Made by a program: the position numbers and the translations under genes
Notes under the pieces: model-generated
The model's input: only the letters and a program-made list of their open reading frames with translations
Databases searched by the model: none
What the model was told of the DNA's origin: nothing
DNA from: Prevotella sp. DNF00663
Lineage (GTDB): Bacteria > Bacteroidota > Bacteroidia > Bacteroidales > Bacteroidaceae
NCBI RefSeq assembly: GCF_001553265.1
Contig: NZ_KQ960620.1
Location: 46,028-110,027, forward strand
Direction of reading: 5' to 3'
Length of the DNA: 64,000 bases
Part shown: in pieces, positions 45,275 through 54,798 of the stretch
Position numbering within the stretch: the stretch's first letter is position 1
Layout: the number at the start of each line of letters is the position of its first letter

Positions 45275-46564
45275 ATGAAACGTATTCCACAATTCTTATT
45301 GGCTGCTCCTACATCGGGTTCAGGTAAAACTACGGTATGCCGACTATTGATGTCGGCACTGACCAAGCGAGGGTTACATGTGCAGCCATTTAAGTGTGGT
45401 CCGGATTATATTGATACGAAGTTTCATGCAGTAGCATGCGGACGCCCCTCACTTAACCTTGACACCTTTATGGCTTCTACATGTTGTGTAGAAGCCATCT
45501 ATACTCACTATGCGCAGAGAGCCGATGTCTGTATAGTAGAAGGCATGATGGGGATGTATGATGGGTATGACAGGGATAAAGGCTCTTCGGCAGAAATAGC
45601 ATCCATATTAGATATTCCTGTGATACTAGTTGTCGATGCTAAAAGTGCAGCATACTCTATAGCTCCTTTATTGAAAGGTTTTATGGAGTTTCGTCCAAAT
45701 ATCAAAATTGCTGGTGTTATTTTCAATAAGGTAAATTCTGCTCAACATTATAATATGCTCTGTCAAGTTACAGAAGAATTGGAATTGCCATGTTTTGGAT
45801 ATCTACAAAAATGCAAAGATATAGAGCTATCTAGTCGATATTTGGGATTGAATTTCACCAAAATAAAGGAAAAAGACATGTCATACTTCCTTGAATATGT
45901 ACAAGTTGACCAGTTATTGGAGAGTGTGATGCGCGATGTCCCGAAAGATAATGATTCATATTTAGCAAATATACCTCCACGAGGATGGAATATTTGCGTC
46001 GCAAAAAATGAGGAGTCATTCTCTTTCCTTTATCAAGAACATGTTGATATGATGGAGAAATGGGGGCATATTACTTATTTTAATCCGGAAGAAGATTTTA
46101 CTATTCCGCGCAATACGGATTTGCTATATTTACCCGGTGGTTACCCAGAAAAGCACCTAGACGATTTCTCTGAATATACTATGCACGAAATATACCAATA
46201 TGGTGAACATGGTGGACGTATATGGGCTGAGTGTGGAGGTATGATGTATTTGTGCAAAGAAATACGAACTCATGAGGGGAGTCGACGAATGGTTGGCCTA
46301 TTTAATCACGTTATATCGGCAGAAGATGAGCATCGTAAACTTTCGTTAGGCTATCGTAAATTGCAATTACCCAATGGTCTGAAGTTACGAGGGCATGAAT
46401 TTCACTACACTCAATTTGTGGGGCAAAGACCGCAAACCATAGCAGAAGTTCGCAATGCAAGAAACGAGATAGTTGATAGTCCATTTTTTAAGTATAAGAA
46501 TGTGACGGCAAGTTATACACATTTATATTGGAATTATGGCAAGAATATACACAAAGACTGGTGA
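45275..46564 (+). CDS. cbiA: Cobyrinate a,c-diamide synthase
   Basis: 429 residues. The N-terminal P-loop AAPTSGSGKTTVCRLLMSAL and KCGPDYIDTKFH segment match CbiA/CobB. The C-terminal class I glutamine amidotransferase domain has WAECGGMMYLCKE (catalytic Cys) and a final HLYWNYGKN His. It makes the a and c amides of cobyrinic acid from glutamine and ATP. Its 3' end overlaps the adenosyltransferase gene by 29 bases. Confidence 0.94.
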   Translation: MKRIPQFLLAAPTSGSGKTTVCRLLMSALTKRGLHVQPFKCGPDYIDTKFHAVACGRPSLNLDTFMASTCCVEAIYTHYAQRADVCIVEGMMGMYDGYDRDKGSSAEIASILDIPVILVVDAKSAAYSIAPLLKGFMEFRPNIKIAGVIFNKVNSAQHYNMLCQVTEELELPCFGYLQKCKDIELSSRYLGLNFTKIKEKDMSYFLEYVQVDQLLESVMRDVPKDNDSYLANIPPRGWNICVAKNEESFSFLYQEHVDMMEKWGHITYFNPEEDFTIPRNTDLLYLPGGYPEKHLDDFSEYTMHEIYQYGEHGGRIWAECGGMMYLCKEIRTHEGSRRMVGLFNHVISAEDEHRKLSLGYRKLQLPNGLKLRGHEFHYTQFVGQRPQTIAEVRNARNEIVDSPFFKYKNVTASYTHLYWNYGKNIHKDW

Positions 46565-47045
46565 TGATGGGCAAACCCACTTGCGCAGTGGTGTTAGAGT
46601 AGATAAAGATGATATACGGATAGAAGCCAATGGTGAAATTGATGAATTGAATTGTCATATTGGTGTTGTATGCGCTTCTATGCGAAAAGGAGATACTCGG
46701 AGACTCCTATTATGCAGGATTCAACAGGAGTTGATGACTATAATGAGCTTGGTAGCAACTCCACCGGGAAAAGAAAATCCACGTGAGGAAGAACTGAAAG
46801 AGCTAACTTCAGAAATGGAAACAGAGATAGATAGGGTTACCAAAGATAGAAAATTTCGCTTTGTATTGCCCGGTGGAACCTTCTTACAGGCCTATTTGCA
46901 TATGGCTAGAAGTAAAGCTCGCACTGCGGAAAGACGATTATGGACTGTTAACCGCGAATATCCACAAGATAAAAAAATCATGGTTTTTATGAATAGGCTG
47001 AGTGATTTTCTTTTTGCTTTAGCTACAGATGAGGATTTTGACTAA
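46536..47045 (+). CDS. Cob(I)alamin adenosyltransferase, PduO type
   Basis: 169 residues. MARIYTKTGDDGQT (P-loop-like T-x-x-G-D-x-G), EANGEIDELNCHIG and FVLPGGTFLQAYLHMARSKARTAERR (R-x-x-x-R) are the PduO signature. It attaches adenosyl from ATP to cob(I)yrinate or cob(I)alamin. The start at 46536 overlaps cbiA, which implies translational coupling. Confidence 0.93.
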   Translation: MARIYTKTGDDGQTHLRSGVRVDKDDIRIEANGEIDELNCHIGVVCASMRKGDTRRLLLCRIQQELMTIMSLVATPPGKENPREEELKELTSEMETEIDRVTKDRKFRFVLPGGTFLQAYLHMARSKARTAERRLWTVNREYPQDKKIMVFMNRLSDFLFALATDEDFD

Positions 47046-47052
47046 TAAATAT

Positions 47053-48498
47053 ATGACTGGTTTAAGGCCAATAATGCTGTGTGGCACAGGTAGTGATGTC
47101 GGTAAAAGTGTATTGGCAACAGCTTTATGTAGAATATTCAAACAAGATGGCTATGCTCCAGCTCCCTTTAAAGCTCAGAACATGGCCTTGAATAGCTATG
47201 TCACGAGTGATGGGTTAGAGATAGGAAGAGCTCAAGCTGTGCAAGCAGAGGCCGCAGGTTTAGAATGTCAAGTGGATATGAATCCAATCTTGTTGAAACC
47301 CCAAGGAGATCACACCTCACAAGTAGTATTAAATGGTCGTCCTATAGGTAACTACAGTGCACAAGAATATTTCCGCTCAGAAGGACGAGAACACTTGCAG
47401 CAAGCAGCTCATAATGCATTTGACAAGTTAGCCCAAATGTATCATCCCATTGTTATGGAAGGAGCTGGTAGCATATCAGAAATCAACCTAAAAAAACAAG
47501 ACATAGTCAATCTCGCTATGGCTAGATATGCCGGTGCATCAGTCATATTGGTTGCTGATATTGATCGTGGTGGGGTTTTTGCCAGTTGTTATGGGAGTAT
47601 AGCTTTGCAGTATCCCGAAGACAGAAAGCTTATAAAAGGGATTATAGTCAATAAATTCCGAGGGGATATGCGTCTATTTGAGGATGGGCGTAAGATGTTG
47701 GAAGAAGTATGTAAAGTTCCTGTTCTTGGGATTATTCCCTATTTCAACGATATTCATATAGAGGAGGAGGATAGCGTTGATTTAATATTTAAGAATAGGA
47801 GAGTAAGCCATGATAAGATTAATATAGCCGTAATATTGCTAAAGTATATTAGTAATTTTACTGATTTTGATATATTAGAGCGTGACCCACGTGTCAATCT
47901 ATTTTATACTAACAATATTCAAGATATAGCACAAGTCGATATTATCATTATTCCGGGAAGCAAGAGTACATTGGAAGATCTCTATGAGCTACGACGTGAT
48001 GGTTGTGCACAAGCGATTATGAAAGCTCATGAGAATGGTAAGACAATAATGGGAATCTGTGGGGGATTCCAAATGTTAGGTGAAGAAGTGCTCGATCCTA
48101 ATCATGTGGAAGGAGATATAGATAGATTACCGGGACTTGGATTACTCCCAATGTCGACTACCATGGACTGTAATAAAGCGACTCAACGAGTAGAATTTTC
48201 TTTCGAGGGCTATCTCTTGAATGGCTATGAAATTCATAATGGTAAAAGTGTTTTAAGGGATGGAACTAGTAATTATGGTAAAATTGTAAATAGGGATAAG
48301 GTGTATGGAACATATGTTCATGGCATCTTAGATAATATTTCGTTTATTGATATTTTGTTAGCTCCCTATGCCGGCAAATCCCAAGAGGGTTTTAATCTTA
48401 AAAAGTATAAGGAAACACAGTATGATTTGCTTGCAAACCATGTTCGGTCTAATCTTGATATGGATTGTTTATACTCAATTATGAAGGGAGAAGTATGA
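47053..48498 (+). CDS. cobQ: Cobyric acid synthase
   Basis: About 481 residues. The N-terminal P-loop LCGTGSDVGKSVLATALCRIF, then KAQNMALNSYVTSDGLEIGRAQA, and the C-terminal amidotransferase MGICGGFQMLGEEV identify CobQ/CbiP. It amidates four carboxylates (b, d, e, g) to give cobyric acid. Homologous starts favour ATG 47053; ATG 47029, overlapping the previous gene by 17 bases, is an alternative. Confidence 0.94.
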   Translation: MTGLRPIMLCGTGSDVGKSVLATALCRIFKQDGYAPAPFKAQNMALNSYVTSDGLEIGRAQAVQAEAAGLECQVDMNPILLKPQGDHTSQVVLNGRPIGNYSAQEYFRSEGREHLQQAAHNAFDKLAQMYHPIVMEGAGSISEINLKKQDIVNLAMARYAGASVILVADIDRGGVFASCYGSIALQYPEDRKLIKGIIVNKFRGDMRLFEDGRKMLEEVCKVPVLGIIPYFNDIHIEEEDSVDLIFKNRRVSHDKINIAVILLKYISNFTDFDILERDPRVNLFYTNNIQDIAQVDIIIIPGSKSTLEDLYELRRDGCAQAIMKAHENGKTIMGICGGFQMLGEEVLDPNHVEGDIDRLPGLGLLPMSTTMDCNKATQRVEFSFEGYLLNGYEIHNGKSVLRDGTSNYGKIVNRDKVYGTYVHGILDNISFIDILLAPYAGKSQEGFNLKKYKETQYDLLANHVRSNLDMDCLYSIMKGEV

Positions 48499-49475
48499 TA
48501 GAGAGTCTTCATGGCGACGATTTATATCGTTACAAAAATATTCGTATAAATTTTAGTTCTAATATATGGGGGCATGCAGAACTACATGAACTAAAAGCAC
48601 AATTAGCTCATCGTTTGGATACTATTTCACATTATCCGGAACCTTATGCCCATAATTTAGAACTTTCTTTGGCAAATTCTATAGGAATTCACCAAGATGA
48701 AATATTGGTGACTAGTGGTTCTATTGATGCTATCTACTTAATATCAACACTCTTTTCTGATGCGGAACCGATAATTCCAAGTCCTACATTTTCAGAGTAT
48801 GCATTGGCTTCCAATCGATTTAAGCATAAGGTTGAATCCTCGAAAAAGATTCATTGGGTGTGTAATCCTAATAATCCCACAGGATTAGTTATCCCAAAGA
48901 AAACATTATTGGAAGAGATTGATAGCCCGAGAGACATCTTTATCATAGATCAAGCTTATGAAGATTATACACTAGAGCAATTACTTACTGATGCAGAAGT
49001 AGTACGGCGTCCAAATGTATTTCTACTCCATTCGATGACAAAGAAATATTGTATACCGGGATTGAGACTTGGATATGTGGTTGGAAATAGAATGTTAATA
49101 CAGGCATTACGAGAAATAAATCGTCCATGGAGCATAAATGCTTTAGCGCTGGAAGCTGGATTATGGCTCCAAGGGAAAAACGTATTACCAGCCACACAAT
49201 GGTTGAGAAAAGAAACAGAGTTGTTTAGAAATCATATCAATCAATTAGATGGATATGAAGCTTTACCTACCCAGACCAATTTCTTCCTTGTAAAGATAGA
49301 CCTTAAGAGAAGACCTTCCTCTAACATATTGAAACAACGACTAGCTCAAGAATATGGTATATTGATTCGTGATGCTTCTAATTTTGTAGGATTAGACGAT
49401 TCATATTTCAGAGTGGCAACACAATTACCTGTAGAGAATTTAGAGCTAGTGGCTTTATTAGATCGACTTCATTAA
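48495..49475 (+). CDS. cobD: L-threonine-O-3-phosphate decarboxylase-like aminotransferase
   Basis: About 326 residues, class I/II PLP fold. It has VTSGSIDAIYLI, WVCNPNNPTGLVIPK, a D-Q-A-Y-E-D (Asp and Tyr for PLP) and HSMTKKYCIPGLRLGYVVG (PLP Lys). It is related to histidinol-phosphate aminotransferase and is identified as CobD by context. CobD makes (R)-1-amino-2-propanol phosphate for CbiB. The start ATG 48495 overlaps the cobQ stop as ATGA, so the longer frame from 48465 is less likely. Confidence 0.88.
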   Translation: MIESLHGDDLYRYKNIRINFSSNIWGHAELHELKAQLAHRLDTISHYPEPYAHNLELSLANSIGIHQDEILVTSGSIDAIYLISTLFSDAEPIIPSPTFSEYALASNRFKHKVESSKKIHWVCNPNNPTGLVIPKKTLLEEIDSPRDIFIIDQAYEDYTLEQLLTDAEVVRRPNVFLLHSMTKKYCIPGLRLGYVVGNRMLIQALREINRPWSINALALEAGLWLQGKNVLPATQWLRKETELFRNHINQLDGYEALPTQTNFFLVKIDLKRRPSSNILKQRLAQEYGILIRDASNFVGLDDSYFRVATQLPVENLELVALLDRLH

Positions 49476-49476
49476 A

Positions 49477-50415
49477 ATGGCTTACATTGCAAAAATACTA
49501 TCGTTAATTATAGGATGGGTATTGGATTTCTGCTTAGGCGATCCGGAGCGGCTCCCACATCCTATTGTATTATTTGGGAAAACAATTGCTTTTGGAGAAC
49601 GAATCATGAATCGGGGACGGCATAGGATGCTAAAGGGAGGAGTCATGGCGTTAGCACTTATTGGCTCGGTATATACACTTGCATATTTTCTGATACATGA
49701 ATTATCTTTCATATCTATCTGGCTTGAAATAGGCATAGAAAGTATTTTAATATTCTTCTGTTTAGCCGGTACCACTTTAATAAAAGAATCGAAGCAGGTG
49801 TTTAGTGCTTTAGAACATAGCCTTGAAGAGGGGAGAGCACAAGTATCAAGAATCGTGGGACGTGATACAAGTAGCCTTTCTGAACAAGAGATAAAACAAG
49901 CAACTCTTGAAACATTATCAGAAAACTTAAGCGATGGTGTCGTAGCTCCCTTATTCTGGTTAGCTATATTGGGTGTTCCGGGGATATTGACATATAAAAT
50001 GGTTAATACATTGGATTCTATGATTGGCTATCGAACACTACGTTATCTTCTATTTGGAAGTATAGCTGCACGCATAGATGATATCGCTAATTATCTACCA
50101 GCGAGATTAACAGCTTTGATGATGTTGCTTGTAAGTGGGAAATTTAGACAAATAAAATTCGTAATGCACTATGGAAAGGCGCATTTAAGTCCCAACAGTG
50201 GTTATCCAGAGAGTGCATTAGCAGCAATACTAGATTGTAGGTTTGGTGGCTCTCATTTATATTTTGGAGAATGGGTTGATAAACCTATGATAGGTTTTAA
50301 CCCTCGTGAACTCACCATTATGGATTTAAAAAAAGCAATTATTATCAATCGCTCAGTTGAGTTGTTGACAATAATTGCCTTGATTGTGTTTTATTTAACT
50401 TTGGCAGTTCTTTAA
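49477..50415 (+). CDS. cbiB: Adenosylcobinamide-phosphate synthase
   Basis: 312 residues with about five membrane segments. LDFCLGDPERLPHPIVLFG, ARIDDIANYLPARLTALMM and the HLSPNSGYPESALAAIL core match CbiB. It attaches aminopropanol (phosphate) to cobyric acid. It is the last gene of the operon, and its stop overlaps that of pheS. CobU/CobP, CobS and CobT/CobC are not in this window. Confidence 0.93.
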   Translation: MAYIAKILSLIIGWVLDFCLGDPERLPHPIVLFGKTIAFGERIMNRGRHRMLKGGVMALALIGSVYTLAYFLIHELSFISIWLEIGIESILIFFCLAGTTLIKESKQVFSALEHSLEEGRAQVSRIVGRDTSSLSEQEIKQATLETLSENLSDGVVAPLFWLAILGVPGILTYKMVNTLDSMIGYRTLRYLLFGSIAARIDDIANYLPARLTALMMLLVSGKFRQIKFVMHYGKAHLSPNSGYPESALAAILDCRFGGSHLYFGEWVDKPMIGFNPRELTIMDLKKAIIINRSVELLTIIALIVFYLTLAVL

Positions 50416-51452
50416 TTTGCCGATTCAAATTCACGCAAGAAACGTACGTCATTCTCAGAGAACATACGCAAATCGCTAATACGATACTTTAAATTTGTGA
50501 TACGTTCAACTCCCATACCAAATGCATAACCTGTATAGACACTAGAATCGATACCGCATGCCTCCAAATCATGTGGGTCTACCATACCACACCCAAGGAT
50601 TTCCACCCAACCCGTATGCTTACAGAAAGTACATCCTTCTCCACCACAGATATTACATGAAATATCCATTTCTGCACTAGGCTCAGTAAATGGGAAATAG
50701 CTAGGACGCAAGCGAATCTTTGTATCAGCTCCAAACATTTCACGAGCAAATGTTAGTAAAACTTGTTTTAAGTCAGTAAAACTAACGTTTTTATCAACAT
50801 ACAGTCCTTCTACTTGATGAAAAAAACAGTGTGCACGTGAGCTAATAGCCTCATTACGGTAAACACGTCCCGGACAAATAATGCGAATAGGAGGTTGGTG
50901 ATTTTCCATATAATGAGCTTCATCACCCGATGTATGGCTTCTCAATAGAACATTCTTAGTCACATCCGAGGAATTGGTTTGTTCTATAAAGAATGTATCT
51001 TGCATATCGCGGGCAGGATGATCTGCCGCAAAGTTTAGCATTGTAAACACATGCTTGTCATCGTCTATTTCCGGTCCTTGAAAGAGAGTAAATCCCATAC
51101 GTTGGAAAATATCAATAATCTCATTTCTGACGATGGTTAATGGATGGCGTGTTCCAAGTGGAATGGGATAAGGAGTACGGGTAAGATCGAAATCCTCATG
51201 TTGGCTTTCGGCAGTATCTACTTTCTCTTTCAACTCATTCAATTTATCTTGAGCAGTTTGCTTCAGTTTATTGAGCTCAATACCTACTGCCTTCTTTTGA
51301 TCTGCAGCCACATTACGGAAATCTGCCATAAGAGCATTGATTTCACCTTTTTTACTGAGATATTTTAAGCGGAGGCGTTCAATTTCTTCAGCATTTGTAG
51401 CCGTGAGTTCCGTCACCTCTTTCAACAGTGCTTCAATCTTTTCTAATAACAT
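50412..51452 (-). CDS. pheS: Phenylalanyl-tRNA synthetase alpha subunit
   Basis: 346 residues from ATG 51452. It has the N-terminal coiled-coil, the class II core with LLRSHTSGDEAHYM and AISSRAHCFFHQVEGLYVD, FTEPSAEMDISC and motif 3 around FGMGVERI. A CxxC...CxxC insert (CNICGGEGCTFCKHTGW) is typical of many PheS. The longer frame from 51569 is rejected: it adds a hydrophobic 39-residue leader across the -7 box at 51480. It is convergent with cbiB; the stops overlap by 4 bases and no terminator is visible. Confidence 0.95.
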   Translation of the reverse strand: MLLEKIEALLKEVTELTATNAEEIERLRLKYLSKKGEINALMADFRNVAADQKKAVGIELNKLKQTAQDKLNELKEKVDTAESQHEDFDLTRTPYPIPLGTRHPLTIVRNEIIDIFQRMGFTLFQGPEIDDDKHVFTMLNFAADHPARDMQDTFFIEQTNSSDVTKNVLLRSHTSGDEAHYMENHQPPIRIICPGRVYRNEAISSRAHCFFHQVEGLYVDKNVSFTDLKQVLLTFAREMFGADTKIRLRPSYFPFTEPSAEMDISCNICGGEGCTFCKHTGWVEILGCGMVDPHDLEACGIDSSVYTGYAFGMGVERITNLKYRISDLRMFSENDVRFLREFESAN

Positions 51453-51479
51453 GCGTTTCAGTCGTTTGAAAAATATATG

Positions 51480-51487
51480 CAAAGGTA
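51480..51487 (-). promoter_or_regulatory. -7 element for pheS
   Basis: TACCTTTG on the minus strand, 28 bases before the pheS ATG. Confidence 0.5.
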
Positions 51488-51530
51488 ATATTTTTATGCT
51501 AAAAGAAGAAAGAATATAGAAATAAAGTTG

Positions 51531-51538
51531 TATTTTTG
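51531..51538 (+). promoter_or_regulatory. -7 element for the DUF4348 lipoprotein gene
   Basis: TATTTTTG, 42 bases before the ATG at 51581. The -33 half is not clear. Confidence 0.4.
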
Positions 51539-51580
51539 CACTGATTTGAGAGGGTATATTAAGACCCAAAATTTAGAGTC

Positions 51581-52435
51581 ATGAGAAAAAATACTTTTTG
51601 TTTTTTTATTGTAGTAGTGGCTACAATAATCAGTTTTTCCATCACCGGTTGTCGGAATAAAAAGCCTTTGGAGACTATGGATTCTGTTGTTGTAGATACA
51701 GCCAGGATTGATAGCTCTGCTATAGATACAATGGATAATATAATAGCAGAAACTCCGATGCCAAAAGCAGCCGATGAACTCTTTGATGATTTTATTTTTA
51801 ATTTTGCAGCCAATAAGAAACTTCAATTTGAACGCATTAACTTTCCATTGCCGGTTTATCATGACAATAAAGTCGAACAAATAAAAAGAAATCAATGGAC
51901 GATGGAGCATTTCTTCATGCGTCAGGAATTCTATACTTTGATTTTTGACAATGCCAAACAAATGAAGGTTGTCAAAGATACTACGATTGACCATGTTGTG
52001 ATTGAAAAAATCTTTTTTAAGAAAAAGACCATCAAAGAGTACGTATTTAATCGTATTAATGGCCAATGGAGATTAATAAATATTGCATATAAAGGGATGC
52101 ATAAAAATCTTAACGCTTCATTTTTAAACTTTTACTATAAATTTGTTACAGATTCTACATTCCAAATTAATAGTGTGCATAATCCTCTACAATTTTCCGG
52201 TCCAGATCCTGACGATGATTTTGGCATTATGAATGGAACTTTAGAGCCGGAACAATGGTCGTCTTTTGCTCCTCAATTACCAAGCAATTATATATATAAT
52301 ATTCTTTATGGACAATCATATAAAGAGAGTCGTGAGAAAGTATTTGTAATTAGGGGTATTGCCAATGGACTAGAAACTGAATTGACATTCAAGTATTTAG
52401 GTAATTCTTGGAAACTTATTAAGTTGTCAATGTAG
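51581..52435 (+). CDS. DUF4348-family lipoprotein
   Basis: 284 residues. A signal peptide and lipobox (SFSITGCRN, Cys near residue 25) lead into a Ser/Asp-rich linker and then the DUF4348 region (DDFIFNFAANKKLQFERINFPL onwards, W-rich C-terminal strands). It is an envelope lipoprotein of unknown function, common in Bacteroidales. The murB gene follows 1 base after its stop, so the two are cotranscribed; whether they share a function is not known. Confidence 0.8.
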   Translation: MRKNTFCFFIVVVATIISFSITGCRNKKPLETMDSVVVDTARIDSSAIDTMDNIIAETPMPKAADELFDDFIFNFAANKKLQFERINFPLPVYHDNKVEQIKRNQWTMEHFFMRQEFYTLIFDNAKQMKVVKDTTIDHVVIEKIFFKKKTIKEYVFNRINGQWRLINIAYKGMHKNLNASFLNFYYKFVTDSTFQINSVHNPLQFSGPDPDDDFGIMNGTLEPEQWSSFAPQLPSNYIYNILYGQSYKESREKVFVIRGIANGLETELTFKYLGNSWKLIKLSM

Positions 52436-52436
52436 A

Positions 52437-53447
52437 ATGAAATATTGTCTAAATTTTAATTTGTTAAATTACAATACATTTGGTATTGAGGCTAAATGTA
52501 AATCTTTTATTCAATACACAGATTTAGAAGATGCGAAGAAAACAGCTTCAATACTAACGGCCCCTTTCTTTATCCTAGGAGGTGGTAGTAACCTTTTGCT
52601 GACCAAGGATTATCATGGTACTGTTGTTAAAGCAGAATCGCGTCTAGATATAAAGGTTATAAAGGCAGATGCAGATAAAGTTTGGTTGCGCTGTTGGGCT
52701 GGTACTACATTTGATGATGTAGTAGAATATGCTGTAAATCAAGGATATTATGGATTAGAAAATCTATCACTGATTCCCGGTGAGGTTGGAGCCAGTGCCG
52801 TTCAAAATATTGGAGCATACGGGGTAGAGATAAAAGATGTTATAGATAGAGTTGAAGCTATAGACATTTCTACAGGACTAGAAGTGTCTTTTACCAATGC
52901 CGACTGCCAATATTCATACCGGCAAAGTAGATTTAAGAATGAATGGCATCATAAATACTTAATTACCTATGTAGTCTATTGCTTATCTACAAAATTCAAT
53001 CCACGCCTAGATTATGGTAATATTCGTTCTTCTTTAGATGCTCAAGGCATAGATGTTCCAACTGCTAAGCAATTAAGAGATACTATCATATCCATTCGTC
53101 AAGCCAAACTTCCAGATCCAAAAGTATTAGGAAATGCAGGGAGTTTCTTTATGAATCCGATTATCAGCAAAGAACAACTTGGGCATTTAATAGAACTTCA
53201 TCCTCAAATGCCACATTATCCAATTGATGAACTACACGTAAAAATTCCTGCAGGTTGGCTTATAGAACAGAGTGGCTGGAAAGGTCGGGCTTTGGGACGA
53301 GCAGCCGTTCATGATAAGCAAGCTTTAGTTCTTGTAAATAGAGGTGGCGCTACGGGAGCCGATGTATTAGCTTTATGTAATACCGTTCGTGAAGCTGTCT
53401 TGGAAAAATTTGATATTCAAATTAAACCGGAAGTAAATATTCTGTAG
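52437..53447 (+). CDS. murB: UDP-N-acetylenolpyruvoylglucosamine reductase
   Basis: 336 residues. FAD-binding ILGGGSNLLLTKDY, LSLIPGEVGASAVQNIGAYG, CQYSYRQSRFK (the Tyr/Arg of type I MurB) and GNAGSFFMNPII (catalytic Ser) are all present. It reduces the enolpyruvyl group to give UDP-MurNAc in peptidoglycan synthesis. Confidence 0.95.
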   Translation: MKYCLNFNLLNYNTFGIEAKCKSFIQYTDLEDAKKTASILTAPFFILGGGSNLLLTKDYHGTVVKAESRLDIKVIKADADKVWLRCWAGTTFDDVVEYAVNQGYYGLENLSLIPGEVGASAVQNIGAYGVEIKDVIDRVEAIDISTGLEVSFTNADCQYSYRQSRFKNEWHHKYLITYVVYCLSTKFNPRLDYGNIRSSLDAQGIDVPTAKQLRDTIISIRQAKLPDPKVLGNAGSFFMNPIISKEQLGHLIELHPQMPHYPIDELHVKIPAGWLIEQSGWKGRALGRAAVHDKQALVLVNRGGATGADVLALCNTVREAVLEKFDIQIKPEVNIL

Positions 53448-53458
53448 TTTATAAGATT

Positions 53459-54223
53459 ATGCCAAAATTCACTTTTCTTGGCACTGGAACATCTAATGGA
53501 GTCCCTGTATTGGGCTGTTCTTGCGATGTTTGCCATAGTTGTGATCCACGAGACCGTCGATTTCGGTGTGCTGGTCTTCTAGAAACAGCCAATACTCGTA
53601 TCCTTATTGACTGTGGTCCGGATATTCGTCAGCAATTGCTCCCTTTAGATTTTCGGCGTATAGATGCTGTGTTGATAACACATATACATTACGACCATGT
53701 AGCTGGAATAGATGACTTGCGTCCTTATTGTAGCTTTGGCGACATCCATATTTATGCAGACAGTTCCGTTACATCTGGTTTACAGCATACTATGCCTTAT
53801 TGTTTTGGAGAAGATTTGTATCCGGGAGTACCTAAATTAAACATCAAAACGATACGGGAACATGAACTTTTAGCTATTGGAGATTTCCGTGTACTACCTT
53901 TTCAAGTATTACATGATGATTTACCAATACTTGCTTATAGATTTGGAAGTTTTGCTTATATAACGGATATGAAGACAATTCCAGATTCAGAACTTCCTTA
54001 TTTAGAAGGAATTGAGACATTGGTTGTAAATGCACTTCGCTGGGACAGGCCACATCATTCCCATCAATTAGTAGGCGAAGCCATTGAGTTTGCTCATAAA
54101 ATAGGTGCACGACATACCTATTTGACACACCTTACACATAAAATAGGATTACATGCTGAAGCAAGTTTAAGACTTCCTCAAGACGTTCAATTTGCCTATG
54201 ATGGATTACAAATCGACGTATAA
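53459..54223 (+). CDS. Metallo-beta-lactamase fold hydrolase, PhnP-like
   Basis: 254 residues. LGTGTSNGVPVLGCSCDVCHS (glycine loop with Cys cluster as in PhnP and Lactobacillus-type MBL hydrolases) and THIHYDHVAGIDDLRPY (H-x-H-x-D-H metal site) with a later THLTHKIG His pair near the C terminus. It is probably a cyclic phosphodiester or phosphonate-ester hydrolase; the substrate is not known. It starts 11 bases after murB. Confidence 0.85.
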   Translation: MPKFTFLGTGTSNGVPVLGCSCDVCHSCDPRDRRFRCAGLLETANTRILIDCGPDIRQQLLPLDFRRIDAVLITHIHYDHVAGIDDLRPYCSFGDIHIYADSSVTSGLQHTMPYCFGEDLYPGVPKLNIKTIREHELLAIGDFRVLPFQVLHDDLPILAYRFGSFAYITDMKTIPDSELPYLEGIETLVVNALRWDRPHHSHQLVGEAIEFAHKIGARHTYLTHLTHKIGLHAEASLRLPQDVQFAYDGLQIDV

Positions 54224-54273
54224 CTACTTAGCTAGAATTATCATTAAGTAGGAGAAAGTTGCTATTGATATTT

Positions 54274-54798
54274 TTATATGTTTTTTTGCTCGTTAGCAAA
54301 ATATCGTTTATACTCTGATTCAAAATTTGGAGTAAATATGCCTTTTCCTAGATTTTCATGAATTTCTTGCATAGTCCAAAATTTTCCATCAGCTAATTCT
54401 TCTTTGTTAATGGAGATAGGAATGTTATATATGGCCTTAAAAGAATATATAAGCTCTTGTTCCATTAGGCTCTCAAAGACATAATGGCCTAGCTCTGTTG
54501 GGCTAAAGTCCTATATATTTAGTTCCTCTTTCACCTCTCTTTGCAAAGCTGTAGTGACATCTTCTCCCAAATTTACATGTCCCCCACATGCAGTATCCCA
54601 TTTAGATGGCTGTATATCTTTCCATTTCGGACGCAATTGGAGAAAAAGTTCACCTTGAGAATTAAAAATATGTAAATGTACTACAGGATGAAGAAGTTTA
54701 CTACCATTATGTGCTTGTCCTCTTGTAATAACTCCTAGTATATTCCCTTCTTCATCTATATAGGGAAAATATTCTTCTAAATTGTCTTGCATGTTCAA
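54274..54798 (-). pseudogene. NUDIX hydrolase gene interrupted by an in-frame TAG
   Basis: The 54798-54511 frame carries the NUDIX box (GHVNLGEDVTTALQREVKEEL, with REVKEEL) and stops at TAG 54513-54511 after EELNI. The same frame continues without further stops (DFSPTELGHYVFESLMEQEL, then KGIFTPNFESEYKRYF) to 54274. Both halves line up with one NUDIX protein of about 174 residues, so one nonsense codon splits it. The family often resembles isopentenyl-diphosphate isomerase or house-cleaning pyrophosphatases. The start overlaps ispE by 4 bases. Real mutation, stop readthrough and base error cannot be separated here. Confidence 0.8.

Noticed and set aside
51453..51569. Extended N terminus of pheS
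   Set aside because: It covers the -7 element at 51480-51487 and adds a hydrophobic leader absent from PheS. ATG 51452 fits the family.
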